A DNA stretch of 12,859 bases from JABEVB01 sp049965775. GTDB taxonomy: Bacteria > Planctomycetota > Phycisphaerae > WQYP01. The DNA lies in the NCBI GenBank assembly GCA_049965775.1, contig JBMFVX010000084.1, positions 1 through 12,859 on the forward strand, given 5' to 3'. The notes beneath the pieces are model-generated. The model did no database searches. It had not been told where the DNA came from and saw only the letters and a program-made list of their open reading frames with translations. Every line of letters starts with the position of its first letter. Within the stretch, counting starts at the first letter, position 1. Position numbers and translations under genes: made by a program. Shown one piece after another: positions 1-7,465 of the stretch.

Positions 1-2
1 TC

Positions 3-236
3 TTATGTCTCGCACTGACGCGTTTGCTGGAAATCATCGGAGAAGCGGCCCGCGGCCTGTCTGCGCACACCAGGCATAACCATCCCGAAGTGCCTTGGGC
101 CAAAATGATCGGCATGCGCGACCGTTTGGTGCATGGCTACTATGATATTAACTTGGATATTGTCTGGCAGACCGTCACAACCGATCTGCCAACAGTAAAG
201 CCGTTCATCCAAGCCATCCTGAACAGCCACCCCTGA
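3..236 (+). CDS. HepT-like (DUF86) ribonuclease toxin, 3' part only
   Basis: The reading frame is already open at the left edge, so this is the C-terminal 77 or so residues of a protein that is usually about 110-140 residues long. The visible part carries the family pattern LEIIGEAAR, then VPWAKMIGMRDRLVHGYYDI. The RDRLVHGY segment fits the R-x4-H-x-Y motif that serves as the HEPN active site in HepT toxins, and the end (W..V..DLP..KPFIQAIL) is also typical. HepT proteins are RNases or AMPylation targets, normally paired with a MntA-type minimal nucleotidyltransferase antitoxin. That gene would be expected just upstream, outside the window. A TTG at 24 is an internal codon, not the likely start. 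The motif is clear, but the activity and the partner are inferred. Confidence 0.7.
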   Translation, partial: LCLALTRLLEIIGEAARGLSAHTRHNHPEVPWAKMIGMRDRLVHGYYDINLDIVWQTVTTDLPTVKPFIQAILNSHP

Positions 237-272
237 CCGCTATGCACACAGCTCCAAAATTAAAATAAAAAT

Positions 273-297
273 CTCTGTGTAACCCTGCGGCTCTGCG
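273..297. repeat. Three-copy CTCTGYG-type short repeat
   Basis: Just after the hepT-like gene, three heptamers of the form CYCTGYG occur in a row: CTCTGTG at 273, CCCTGCG at 283 and CTCTGCG at 291. They follow an A-rich run (about 256-271). The spacing is 10 and then 8 bases, so this is a loose array and not a strict tandem repeat. Similar 'CTCTGYG' strings next to small mobile or toxin-like genes are something I recall from environmental bacterial genomes. That is memory, not a search result. Confidence 0.35.
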
Positions 298-728
298 CGC
301 GAACTGTCGCCCATCGCCCAATCACCTCGCCCATGCCGCGCCTACAGCCCACCATGCAAAGCCTCGTCTTCAATCACATAGCCTCTCCTCGCCTGACTCA
401 ATTTTCTCTGCTGCGTCAGCCGCCGCCGCATCGCTCCACTGTTCGCCTGCTCCACTTTCACCTGCTCTCGCGGCCCGCAGGCCGCGTGCACGCATCCTGG
501 CATCCTTCCACAAAAACCCAACGTTTTGCACTATTTGCAAAAACCGATCTTGGCATCCTTCAAAACCAAGCAATGTCCATACCTGTTTGCTCACACCGCA
601 CATCCTCGCCGCCGTCGCGCCGCCTTACGATGCGCCCAAGGTCAAAAGCTGCCATAAGCTGCCACAGACCCTGCAGGGCTGCAGGGCGCAAATGATGCCG
701 GTTATTTCCTATTTCAGGCTCATTGCCC

Positions 729-734
729 TAAAAT
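729..734 (+). promoter_or_regulatory. Weak candidate -10 box for ispG
   Basis: TAAAAT at 729-734 resembles a -10 hexamer. No good -35 is visible 16-18 bases upstream (the region around 702-711 is TTATTTCCTA), so this is tentative. Transcription starting near 741 would exclude the ATG at 737 and leave about 50 bases of leader before the ATG at 794. Confidence 0.2.
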
Positions 735-778
735 GAATGGTTTGCACGGCGCCGGAGTGGCGGCCTGGCAATTGGCAC

Positions 779-783
779 AGGAG
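779..783 (+). promoter_or_regulatory. ispG: Ribosome binding site that decides the ispG start
   Basis: AGGAG at 779-783 lies 10 bases before the ATG at 794. The in-frame ATG at 737 has no such site, and the 19 residues it would add (rich in W, P, R and H) are unlike the family, whose homology begins around R-R-K-T-R-x-V. Confidence 0.6.
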
Positions 784-793
784 CAATCACAGA

Positions 794-2047
794 ATGATTC
801 AGCGACGGAAAACCCGGCAGGTTAAGGTTGGCAATGTGCTCATTGGCGGCGATGCCCCCATTGTGGTGCAGTCTATGACCAGCGGCTACACCCATGATAT
901 TGACGGCTGCGTGCGCGAAATCAACAAACTCGCCGCCGCCGGAGCCGACATTGTTCGCGTGGCCGTACCTGAAAAGAAGGATACTCTGGCCCTGAAAGAA
1001 ATTCTCAAACAGGTAAGCGTGCCGATTGTCGCCGATGTGCACTTTCACTTTCAGCGGGCGCTGGAGGCGGTGGAAGCGGGCGTGCATAAAATTCGCCTGA
1101 ATCCGGGCAACATCAACGACCGCAAACAGGTTGAAAGTGTTATTGACGCCTGCAAAGAGCGCAAGCTGCCCATTCGCGTGGGCGTCAATGAAGGCTCGAT
1201 TGTGGAACGCAAAGACAAACAGCGCCGTATGAAGGAGCTTGGCGCGGTGTTCAGCGATAATCGCCATGGCCACCTCCTGGCCATTATGATCACGAAGCTC
1301 GAAGAATATCTCGATATATTTTATGAGCGGGACTTTTATGACATTGTTATTTCGGCCAAGTCCATTGATCCTCTGCTGGTGCTAGACGCCTATACCGAAA
1401 TTTCCAAGCGGTTTGATCATCCGCTGCACTTGGGGGTCACACACGCCGGCCCCAAAGAAACAGGAACTATTCGCAGCGTGGTGCCGCTGGGCACGCTGCT
1501 GGCCAATGGCATCGGCGATACGTTGCGCATAAGTTACGCCAACGATCCGATTTACGAAGTACAGGACGGGCTGGAACTGCTGTATGTGCTGGGCCTGCGA
1601 ACGCGCAAGGGCGCCGAGCTGATCGCCTGCCCCACCTGCGGGCGCATTCAGGTGGATCTTTTTACGCTGGTGCAGCAGGTGAACCGCAAACTCAAGGAAG
1701 AGATCACGCTGCCGATCCAGGTGGCCGTGATGGGTTGCGTCGTCAATGGCCCCGGTGAATGTGAAGGCGCCGACGTGGCGATTTTTGCCGGCGACAAACG
1801 GGGTATCATTTACGTGCAGGGCGAAAAAGTCGCCAACGTGCCGGAAGAACAGATTCTCGAAGCCCTGCTGGCTGAATGTAAAAAGTTCCAGACCAAAGTA
1901 CTTGCCGGTCAGGCGAAGCTCGGAGAAAAGCTTGTGGACATCATTCCGCCCGATCCGATCGGGGAGCTGGGTTCGGGTTATGCCAAGATTCAGGCCGCCA
2001 AGGAAACCGGCGGCAGTACGGTAACACTGCCGGTGGTGCAGGCCTGA
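794..2047 (+). CDS. ispG: 4-hydroxy-3-methylbut-2-enyl diphosphate synthase (flavodoxin/ferredoxin type)
   Basis: IspG (GcpE) is the cytoplasmic [4Fe-4S] enzyme that reductively opens the cyclic diphosphate MEcPP to HMBPP, the penultimate step of the MEP isoprenoid pathway. The 417-residue product starts with the family pattern RRKTRQVKVGNVLIGG and VVQSMTSGYTHD, and continues with VADVHFHFQRAL and KIRLNPGNI of the TIM-barrel half. The cluster ligands are visible in the C-terminal half: C279-P-T-C282, C315 in MGCVVNGPGE, and E322. These correspond to C270, C273, C305 and E312 of the E. coli enzyme. At 417 residues it is longer than the 372-residue E. coli protein, with an insertion around residues 139-166 and a longer C-terminus. 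One oddity is that the usual LGVTEAG strand reads LGVTHAG here (residues 213-219). ffh follows 78 bases downstream on the same strand, and the two may share a transcript. Confidence 0.96.
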   Translation: MIQRRKTRQVKVGNVLIGGDAPIVVQSMTSGYTHDIDGCVREINKLAAAGADIVRVAVPEKKDTLALKEILKQVSVPIVADVHFHFQRALEAVEAGVHKIRLNPGNINDRKQVESVIDACKERKLPIRVGVNEGSIVERKDKQRRMKELGAVFSDNRHGHLLAIMITKLEEYLDIFYERDFYDIVISAKSIDPLLVLDAYTEISKRFDHPLHLGVTHAGPKETGTIRSVVPLGTLLANGIGDTLRISYANDPIYEVQDGLELLYVLGLRTRKGAELIACPTCGRIQVDLFTLVQQVNRKLKEEITLPIQVAVMGCVVNGPGECEGADVAIFAGDKRGIIYVQGEKVANVPEEQILEALLAECKKFQTKVLAGQAKLGEKLVDIIPPDPIGELGSGYAKIQAAKETGGSTVTLPVVQA

Positions 2048-2125
2048 GGGATTGCAGCGGGGTGAAGCACCGTGACCAACGGGCGCTGCGCGATGATCCA
2101 GTTTTCGTGATGGGATTTTCCTTGC

Positions 2126-3574
2126 ATGTTTGATTCACTTTCGGAACGTTTTTCAGGTCTGGTTAAGACGCTCTCGGGGCGAGGCCGCATAAGCGAGTCG
2201 AATGTCCGCGATGCGATGGCCAACGTTCGCACCGCCCTGCTCGAAGCGGATGTTAATTACGATGTGGTGGACCAGTTTTCGCGCCGGGTGCTGGACAAAG
2301 CCATCGGTGCTGAAGTGCTCAATTCACTTGAGCCGGGCCAGCAGATTATCAAAATTGTTTACGACGAACTAGTGGAACTGATGGAGCCATCGGCGACGGG
2401 GGTACAATTTGTCGCCTCGCCGCCGACGGTCATCATGATGTGCGGCCTTCAGGGGTCGGGCAAAACCACCACATGCGGCAAGCTTGCGCTGTACCTGAAA
2501 GGCAAAGGAAAAAACCCGCTGCTGGTGGCGGCCGATACCCAGCGGCCCGCCGCGATTGAACAGCTTGCCACGCTGGCGACACAGGTGGAGGTACCCATTT
2601 ATCGTGAAGATGGTGTTGCCAACCCGGTGCCAATTTGCCGCAACGCCATTGAACATGCCCGGCAAACGGGACGCGATGTGGTTATTCTCGATACCGCCGG
2701 CCGACTGCATATAGATGCACCGCTGATGGAGCAGCTCCGGCAGATTAATGCCACCGTGCGACCGCATCAGATTTTTCTGGTAATAGACGCCATGGTGGGC
2801 CAGGATGCGGTTAATTCCGCCCGCGCATTTAATGAACAGCTTGAAATTGACGGCATCATTGTCACCAAGTTTGATTCTGATACACGCGGCGGCGCGGCGC
2901 TTTCAGTACGCAGCGTCACCGGAAAACCCATTAAATTCATGGGTGTCGGCGAAAAGCTGCAGATGCTTGAGGAGTTTCATCCGGACCGCATCGCGCAGCG
3001 CATTTTAGGCATGGGCGACGTGCTGAGTCTCGTTGAAAAGGCCCAGGAACACTTTGATGAAAAGCAAGCCCAGAAAATGCAGGCCAAACTGGCCAATGCC
3101 ACTTTTACCCTTGATGACTTTCTTGATCAGATGCGCTCCGTACGAAAGATGGGGCCTCTTAAGCAGTTGCTTGGCATGATGCCCGGAATGGGATCAGCGC
3201 TCAAAGACCTGCATCTTCCTGAAGAGGAGTTGAATAAGGCTGAAGCGATCATCCAGAGCATGGCCCGCAAAGAGCGGCAAAATCCCGACATGATTGAAGC
3301 CTCGCATCGTCGGCGCATCGCCCGCGGCGCCGGGGTGCAGGTGGACGATGTTTCGCGTCTTATTAAGGGCTTTGCATCAGCCCGGGACATGGTGAAGAAA
3401 ATGAGCCGAATGACCATGGGCGATAAAGCTGGCCTGGCCAAGGCGATGGCCGGCATGACGCCCGAACAGTACTCGGCCATGAGCCGCATGTCTGCAGGGC
3501 CGGCGCGCGAGGCAAGCCGGCTCTCACCCCAGCAGAAGCGCAAGCTGCGCGAACGCCGTCGCCGCGGTCAATGA
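2126..3574 (+). CDS. ffh: Signal recognition particle GTPase Ffh (SRP54)
   Basis: Ffh binds 4.5S RNA and signal sequences of nascent membrane and exported proteins, and docks with FtsY through paired GTPases. All three domains are visible in the 482 residues. The N-domain covers about 1-90. The G-domain has G1 GLQGSGKTT (107-115), DTQRPAA (137-143), DTAGRLH (189-195), TKFDSDTRGG (247-256) and GVGEK (273-277). A methionine-rich M-domain runs from about 310, with KMGPLKQLLGMMPGM and a very basic tail ending KLRERRRRGQ. This is slightly longer than the usual 430-460 residues because of that tail. The start at 2126 gives the canonical MFDSLSERFSGL N-terminus, although the ribosome binding site (around GGGA at 2112-2115) is modest. 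No 4.5S RNA gene is visible in the window. The gene converges with the - strand operon ending at 3706. Confidence 0.97.
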   Translation: MFDSLSERFSGLVKTLSGRGRISESNVRDAMANVRTALLEADVNYDVVDQFSRRVLDKAIGAEVLNSLEPGQQIIKIVYDELVELMEPSATGVQFVASPPTVIMMCGLQGSGKTTTCGKLALYLKGKGKNPLLVAADTQRPAAIEQLATLATQVEVPIYREDGVANPVPICRNAIEHARQTGRDVVILDTAGRLHIDAPLMEQLRQINATVRPHQIFLVIDAMVGQDAVNSARAFNEQLEIDGIIVTKFDSDTRGGAALSVRSVTGKPIKFMGVGEKLQMLEEFHPDRIAQRILGMGDVLSLVEKAQEHFDEKQAQKMQAKLANATFTLDDFLDQMRSVRKMGPLKQLLGMMPGMGSALKDLHLPEEELNKAEAIIQSMARKERQNPDMIEASHRRRIARGAGVQVDDVSRLIKGFASARDMVKKMSRMTMGDKAGLAKAMAGMTPEQYSAMSRMSAGPAREASRLSPQQKRKLRERRRRGQ

Positions 3575-3676
3575 TACCCTGTTTGGCAAAGCAGAAAGAC
3601 CGCCGGAAGACTCCGATTCTTAAGCCGTTATAACCGGATTCAGCCGCCACATCGTTCAGCGTCGCATATGATCAAA

Positions 3677-3704
3677 GCGCAACGCAAGGTTTTACCGTTG
3701 GCGC
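3677..3704 (-). terminator. Candidate terminator of the - strand operon
   Basis: Immediately after the stop codon of the repeat protein (3706-3708), GCGCAACG (3677-3684) pairs with CGTTGGCGC (3696-3704). This gives an 8-bp stem with one bulged G and an 11-base loop. Read on the - strand, it is followed by only a short T run (TTTGAT), so an intrinsic terminator is plausible but not strong. It could also slow convergent transcripts from ffh. Confidence 0.4.
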
Positions 3705-3705
3705 A

Positions 3706-6276
3706 TTACTGCGAACTTGTCGAAACGCCATACGTGTTGAGCAATTGCATGAACTGCGAGTGGTAATATTTTCCGCCGATCTGATTGCCGTAAATGGCGT
3801 AAAGCTGCTCAAGCGATTTGGTCGTGGCATCTCGATGAGCATTGGCCCGCAGGTTGCCTCTGATCAGATAGATATACGCACCCCAGAAAAGTTCTGAGCC
3901 GGGGGTCAACTTGGGAATGGTTCGGACATACAAACTGTGCGAATAACTGTAATCGGCGGTTTCGTAGGCGCAGCGCGCCACGCCCAAAAAGTTGCGTAAG
4001 TCCTGTGGTTTTTGGCTTTCAAGCTGTTTATACAGCGCCATCGCCTGATGCGGGTGGCCCGCACGAACCAGTTCGTCGGCATAAATCTGCTGATAAGTGT
4101 ATATTTCATCCGGCTTGGTGCCCGGCTTGCTCTGAAGATACACGATGAGCTGGTTGAGCAGCGCCGCCGCGTCGTTGGCCATGGATTGCGCTTTTACCGG
4201 GTCAGTTTTCTGAATGCGGCGGCTTTCGGAATCGTATTGCCCGATCAGGCCGCGAATAACGTCATCAGCACTTTGCGATGATTGATCGGCATATTGCTTT
4301 ACCAGCGGCAAAATCTTCTGCGGTTCGTTGCTGAGCTGATACTGACGTATACGGTACCGCAGCACTACGCCCTGCAGCCGCGGTGAGAGCGTTTTACGGA
4401 TAGCGTCCAATTTATCCAGCGCCCGGCCCGCGGCGGATGGGTCCTGCAAAGGGTCCAGCGCGGTGCTGGCCTGGATCAACCAAATGTCCTGCCGATAGCC
4501 CTGAACTTCTTTTATCACATCAGGCGGCGTGCCGGGTGGGGGCTGATCGAGACTGGCAAGAAAGCTTTGGCACTGCTGCATCAGGTTAAGCGCCGCTTGA
4601 CGCTGTTGCGTCGGTGATTTTTTTTCATCCACGAGGTTGCCAAGCTCGATGGTTGCTATTCGCACCATCTGGTAATGCGCCAGCAGGTACAATTTGTTGG
4701 TGCGGGGGATGGTGTTGAGCACCTTCTGAGCTTGAGAAAGCTGCTTGGCTTTTTCAAGCTGCGTTGCATAAGGCAGCGCCCACTTGCTTTCGTGAAACGT
4801 GTTGTACGCAAGATCGAGGGCCTTAAGCGTGAGTTTGGAAAGGCCCGGCGTTGAGCCGCCGCCTTCGTTGAGTTGCCGCAGGTGGTACAGCGCGACATCC
4901 AGCACATTTTTAGCCCGTGGGTCGGTCGGCTTTGCCTCGATGAACTCCAAGTCCATCGTGATGGATTGGTCCAAACGCCCCAGCCGCCCGTTGCAGATGC
5001 CGCCAATGAGCAAAGCCTCCCGGCGAATACCAGGGGCAAGGCTTTTGTCGGCGAGCAGGTAATTAACGGCGTCGAGGCTTTGCGCATTGTTTCGATGGTG
5101 CGCCTGCAGCCACGCATAGGCGAGGGTTTTGATCGGCTCAAGCGCCGCAAACTTCGGCTTGCCCGTCAGGCCCCCGGCCAAATGCTGGTAGATCAGATCC
5201 TGGTACTGCGGCGCCTTACTGACAATGGTAAGCACAAGCTGGGTAGCGGCCTGCTGCTGCGATTTATCGCGAGCCAAAATTCGGTAGCGCAGAAGCTCGG
5301 CTCCCATGCGCGCACTTGGAATATCTATGGGCTTGTTGGCGCGAATCCACTGGCTGTAGGACGCCTGGCTGGCAGCGGCAGTTTTGAGGTCACCCTTTCG
5401 CAGCATGGCGACGATCTGCTGATATTTAGCCTGGTATTGCACCCACAGCGGTGCTGCGCTTGCCTGGGCTTGGGTCAAGTCGCTTATCGCATGGCCATAT
5501 TTACCATTTTGAAGGTTGGCCTTGCCGCTCAGCAGAAGTGACTGGTATAAAACACCCGACTGCGGTCCGGATTTAATCCAATGTTGCAGCAGCGCTATGC
5601 ATTGCTCCAGGAGTTTGCTCCGCTGCGGCGCGGCAGCCGGCAGGGAGAGGGCCAAAAAGTAATCTCCATAGGCCTGATAATACCCCGTTTGCGTTTTGCC
5701 GTTCATGGCGGTCATGTATATCTGCTCATCGGCATCGGTAAAGTGGACCGCATTGTTCAGCCGCGCGATGGTTCCGCTGAACTTGCCGGCCGCAAGTTTC
5801 AAAAGGTCATGCGCCAACTGCGCCGCCGGATGAAGCGCGGAAATATCTTTGGACGTTCCAGACCAGTATTCAATCTTATCCGACAGCGGCGGGACGATGT
5901 CGACAAAAATAAACTTCGCCTGATTCAGCGCCCAATTGGCATCCACGGCGCCGCCGCTGGCCTTAAAATATGCCTGCACATCGCGGACAAACTCCTGGCC
6001 CAGCTTAAACTGCTCTTCAGGATGGCCGGCGTAACTACCCCACTGCGTGAAAATTACAGCGGAACGAAACAAGCCGGCTGCGGGGCCTTTGGCATGATCT
6101 GCTGCGGCCTGCTGCACCAAGGGCTGCAAATGCAGATCTTCCAGATGACTGACAAAGCGCGTCTGCAGAAGCGACTGGGGCGATATTCCGGCGGGAGCAG
6201 TCGCGGCTACGGAAGATACTGCCAAAGCCGTTACTGCAGTCAAACCTGTTAAACAAAAAATAAAATGCTTTTTCAT
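3706..6276 (-). CDS. Large exported helical (TPR-like) repeat protein
   Basis: This is the last and largest gene of the operon, 856 residues from the ATG at 6276. That start gives a clean signal peptide: MKK, a hydrophobic stretch FIFCLTGLTAVTALAV, and a likely cut near AATA. The open frame continues to 6432 without a good start, and that extension would overlap the upstream exbD gene. The mature protein is almost wholly helical, with many A-x-x-L-x-x-A patterns and paired helices of TPR character. The clearest is around residues 723-800, HQAMALYKQLESQKPQD followed by FLGVARCAYETADYSYSHSL. There is no membrane helix after the signal peptide and no lipobox, so it should be soluble in the periplasm. 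TPR proteins usually bind partner proteins. Here a scaffold or adaptor for the ExbB/ExbD/VWA complex is a reasonable inference, but the exact role is unknown. It lies 130 bases downstream of exbD. Confidence 0.75.
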   Translation of the reverse strand: MKKHFIFCLTGLTAVTALAVSSVAATAPAGISPQSLLQTRFVSHLEDLHLQPLVQQAAADHAKGPAAGLFRSAVIFTQWGSYAGHPEEQFKLGQEFVRDVQAYFKASGGAVDANWALNQAKFIFVDIVPPLSDKIEYWSGTSKDISALHPAAQLAHDLLKLAAGKFSGTIARLNNAVHFTDADEQIYMTAMNGKTQTGYYQAYGDYFLALSLPAAAPQRSKLLEQCIALLQHWIKSGPQSGVLYQSLLLSGKANLQNGKYGHAISDLTQAQASAAPLWVQYQAKYQQIVAMLRKGDLKTAAASQASYSQWIRANKPIDIPSARMGAELLRYRILARDKSQQQAATQLVLTIVSKAPQYQDLIYQHLAGGLTGKPKFAALEPIKTLAYAWLQAHHRNNAQSLDAVNYLLADKSLAPGIRREALLIGGICNGRLGRLDQSITMDLEFIEAKPTDPRAKNVLDVALYHLRQLNEGGGSTPGLSKLTLKALDLAYNTFHESKWALPYATQLEKAKQLSQAQKVLNTIPRTNKLYLLAHYQMVRIATIELGNLVDEKKSPTQQRQAALNLMQQCQSFLASLDQPPPGTPPDVIKEVQGYRQDIWLIQASTALDPLQDPSAAGRALDKLDAIRKTLSPRLQGVVLRYRIRQYQLSNEPQKILPLVKQYADQSSQSADDVIRGLIGQYDSESRRIQKTDPVKAQSMANDAAALLNQLIVYLQSKPGTKPDEIYTYQQIYADELVRAGHPHQAMALYKQLESQKPQDLRNFLGVARCAYETADYSYSHSLYVRTIPKLTPGSELFWGAYIYLIRGNLRANAHRDATTKSLEQLYAIYGNQIGGKYYHSQFMQLLNTYGVSTSSQ

Positions 6277-6303
6277 AGCCGAGAGTTTCCATCCTTGTTG
6301 CTT

Positions 6304-6315
6304 GCCTGTACAGGC
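6304..6315. repeat. 12-bp perfect palindrome GCCTGTACAGGC
   Basis: This perfect palindrome sits in the 130-base gap between the second exbD and the repeat-protein gene, about 28 bases before the latter's ATG. It could be a protein-binding site or a small hairpin in the mRNA near the ribosome binding site. No partner copy was noticed elsewhere in the window. Confidence 0.35.
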
Positions 6316-6406
6316 GACTCCACCGTTGGCACAGGCCGCACATGAGCTTCCACTACGCCACTTGGCTGCCCCGGGGGTCGCGCGGCACAATTCATGCCCA
6401 GCCCGT

Positions 6407-6853
6407 TCAGGCCGGCGCGTAAAAGGCGACATGCTGATACCTCGCGCCCACGCAATCGCTATACACCGTAATCAGGTCCTGATAAGGAACATCTTCCGAT
6501 GGCTTAATAAGCACCTGCACATCCTTGCCAAGTACTTGTCGTTTAGCCTCGAGCCGATGGTACAACTCACCTGAAAGGTCTTCGGTCTGCAGGCCTGGCA
6601 GCGATGCCATGGTGTGCGTGCCGCGCATCTCCAGCTTGATAATAAGTCGGGTGGCGGGCATGGGCTTGGTTTTGGTATTGCTTAACCCCCCCTTGATGGC
6701 CGGGGTGTTGTTGGTAAGGTACCAGTCCGGCGAAGAAAACGAACTTCCCAGCATGAAGAAAATCAGGATCACCATCACCACGTCCACCATGGGCGTCATA
6801 TTGGGCCCCACATGCATACCGTGTTGCATACCGACTTTTCTGCGACCAGCCAT
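6407..6853 (-). CDS. ExbD/TolR-type proton channel subunit (second copy)
   Basis: ExbD/TolR subunits have one membrane helix placed inside an ExbB/TolQ pentamer and a periplasmic domain. A helix Asp takes part in proton passage. In these 148 residues the signature reads NMTPMVDVVMVILIFFM, with the key Asp at residue 24, preceded by a short basic cytoplasmic segment (MAGRRK). The periplasmic part (about 41-148) ends in the family-like DVQVLIKPSEDVPYQDLITV and VAFYAPA. It has a longer linker after the helix (SSPDWYLTNNTPAIKG) than the neighbouring ExbD. AAGGTG precedes the ATG by four bases. It lies 33 bases after the first exbD. The two copies are clearly divergent, so they are not a recent duplication. 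ExbD and TolR cannot be told apart here, so no symbol is given. Confidence 0.88.
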   Translation of the reverse strand: MAGRRKVGMQHGMHVGPNMTPMVDVVMVILIFFMLGSSFSSPDWYLTNNTPAIKGGLSNTKTKPMPATRLIIKLEMRGTHTMASLPGLQTEDLSGELYHRLEAKRQVLGKDVQVLIKPSEDVPYQDLITVYSDCVGARYQHVAFYAPA

Positions 6854-6886
6854 AGTACACCTTCTATAAAACAGCGGCGAACCCGG

Positions 6887-7336
6887 TTAAGAGTTCGGCC
6901 TTTTGGTCATAAAGTGAATGCTTGAAATGCCGGCCGAGGCACAATCCTCAAGCACCGGGGCTATATACTTAAAGTGTGTGCTCTTATCGGCGCGAATCAC
7001 GAGTTTAAGGTTGGGATTGCTCGCTTTATATTTGCGAAGCTCGGCCTTGAGTTGCTCATAGCCGATATCCTGACCCCATACAACAATCTTGGGGGCACGC
7101 TGAACGCCCGAACTGTCGCTGCGCCGTGGCACGACATTGATAATCACCTCGCCGCTCTTGTCCTTAAGATCGGCGCCGTTTTTCGCGTTTGGAATGTGCA
7201 CACCCTTGACCGCCGCCTTTTTGGCAATGTGCCCCACCAGCAGGAAGAAGATGATCAGGCACATGACCACATCTATCAGCGGCGTCACATTGACGTGCTC
7301 ACTTTCCATCGGCTTTATGCCGCGACGCAATCCCAT
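6887..7336 (-). CDS. ExbD/TolR-type proton channel subunit (first copy)
   Basis: This is a 149-residue ExbD family protein. After a short basic and acidic N-terminus comes NVTPLIDVVMCLIIFFLLVG, the membrane helix with the channel Asp at residue 22. The periplasmic domain is canonical, with GEVIINVVPRR, then KIVVWGQDIGYEQLKAELRK, then LKLVIRADKSTHFKYIAPVL, and ending ISSIHFMTKRP. This fits the ExbD/TolR fold, which dimerises and in TonB systems contacts the transducer. GGAG lies nine bases before the ATG. The gene sits between exbB (129 bases upstream) and the second exbD. Two ExbD genes after one ExbB are common in planctomycete clusters, and one possibility is that they form a heterodimer within the ExbB pentamer. 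Confidence 0.92.
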   Translation of the reverse strand: MGLRRGIKPMESEHVNVTPLIDVVMCLIIFFLLVGHIAKKAAVKGVHIPNAKNGADLKDKSGEVIINVVPRRSDSSGVQRAPKIVVWGQDIGYEQLKAELRKYKASNPNLKLVIRADKSTHFKYIAPVLEDCASAGISSIHFMTKRPNS

Positions 7337-7364
7337 AAGGCATTACTCCAAAATTCGCGCTGAC

Positions 7365-7402
7365 TCCGCAGCAGTCTCTTCCGGCTCGTGCACAACTGCG
7401 GA
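7365..7402. repeat. 7-bp inverted repeat between exbB and exbD
   Basis: TCCGCAG (7365-7371) and CTGCGGA (7396-7402) are perfect inverted arms around a 24-base loop. They lie in the 129-base gap between the exbB stop and the exbD start. A hairpin here could stabilise or separate transcript segments and so adjust ExbB:ExbD dosage. It may also be chance. Confidence 0.3.
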
Positions 7403-7465
7403 CGCATAAACCCCGCCCCGGCGATCACGCGATGGCTCGGCCGGGGGCCTACCGACATTGCGCGA

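Larger units (their letters stand above)
237..793. other. Intergenic stretch with short repeats, no convincing gene
   Basis: About 560 bases separate the hepT-like stop from ispG. Open frames of up to 120 codons exist here on both strands, but their products are low-complexity and match nothing I know, and none has a good ribosome binding site. The + strand is unusually pyrimidine-rich from about 300 to 510. Visible structures are as follows. A 7-bp GC hairpin with a CGCA loop lies at 469-486. A 7-bp inverted repeat, TTTTGCA-CTATT-TGCAAAA, lies at 524-542. An 11-bp direct repeat, TGGCATCCTTC, occurs at 498-508 and 551-561 and flanks that inverted repeat. AAGCTGCCA occurs twice, at 646-654 and 656-664. 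A palindrome, CCCTGCAGGG, lies at 669-678. A short RNA or decayed sequence is possible. Confidence 0.5.

Noticed and set aside
370..603. 77-codon open frame on the - strand before ispG
   Set aside because: The strand is purine-rich as coding strands can be, but the product matches nothing and includes the non-coding-looking direct repeats.
333..695. 120-codon open frame on the + strand before ispG
   Set aside because: The product is low-complexity, rich in R, P, S and H, with no recognisable motif. There is no ribosome binding site, and the region carries repeats and palindromes instead.
737..793. N-terminal extension of IspG from the ATG at 737
   Set aside because: The added 19 residues do not resemble the family, and AGGAG sits correctly for the ATG at 794.
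728..1273. 181-codon open frame antisense to ispG
   Set aside because: It lies opposite a certain gene, its His/Phe/Ala-rich product is typical of an antisense shadow, and no independent signals support it.
4873..6252. Two + strand open frames of over 220 codons opposite the repeat-protein gene
   Set aside because: They mirror a continuous - strand gene with a signal peptide and operon context. Their products have no coherent domains.
6277..6432. Longer start for the repeat protein at 6432
   Set aside because: It would overlap the exbD gene and bury the signal peptide behind 52 unlikely residues rich in Cys and Arg.
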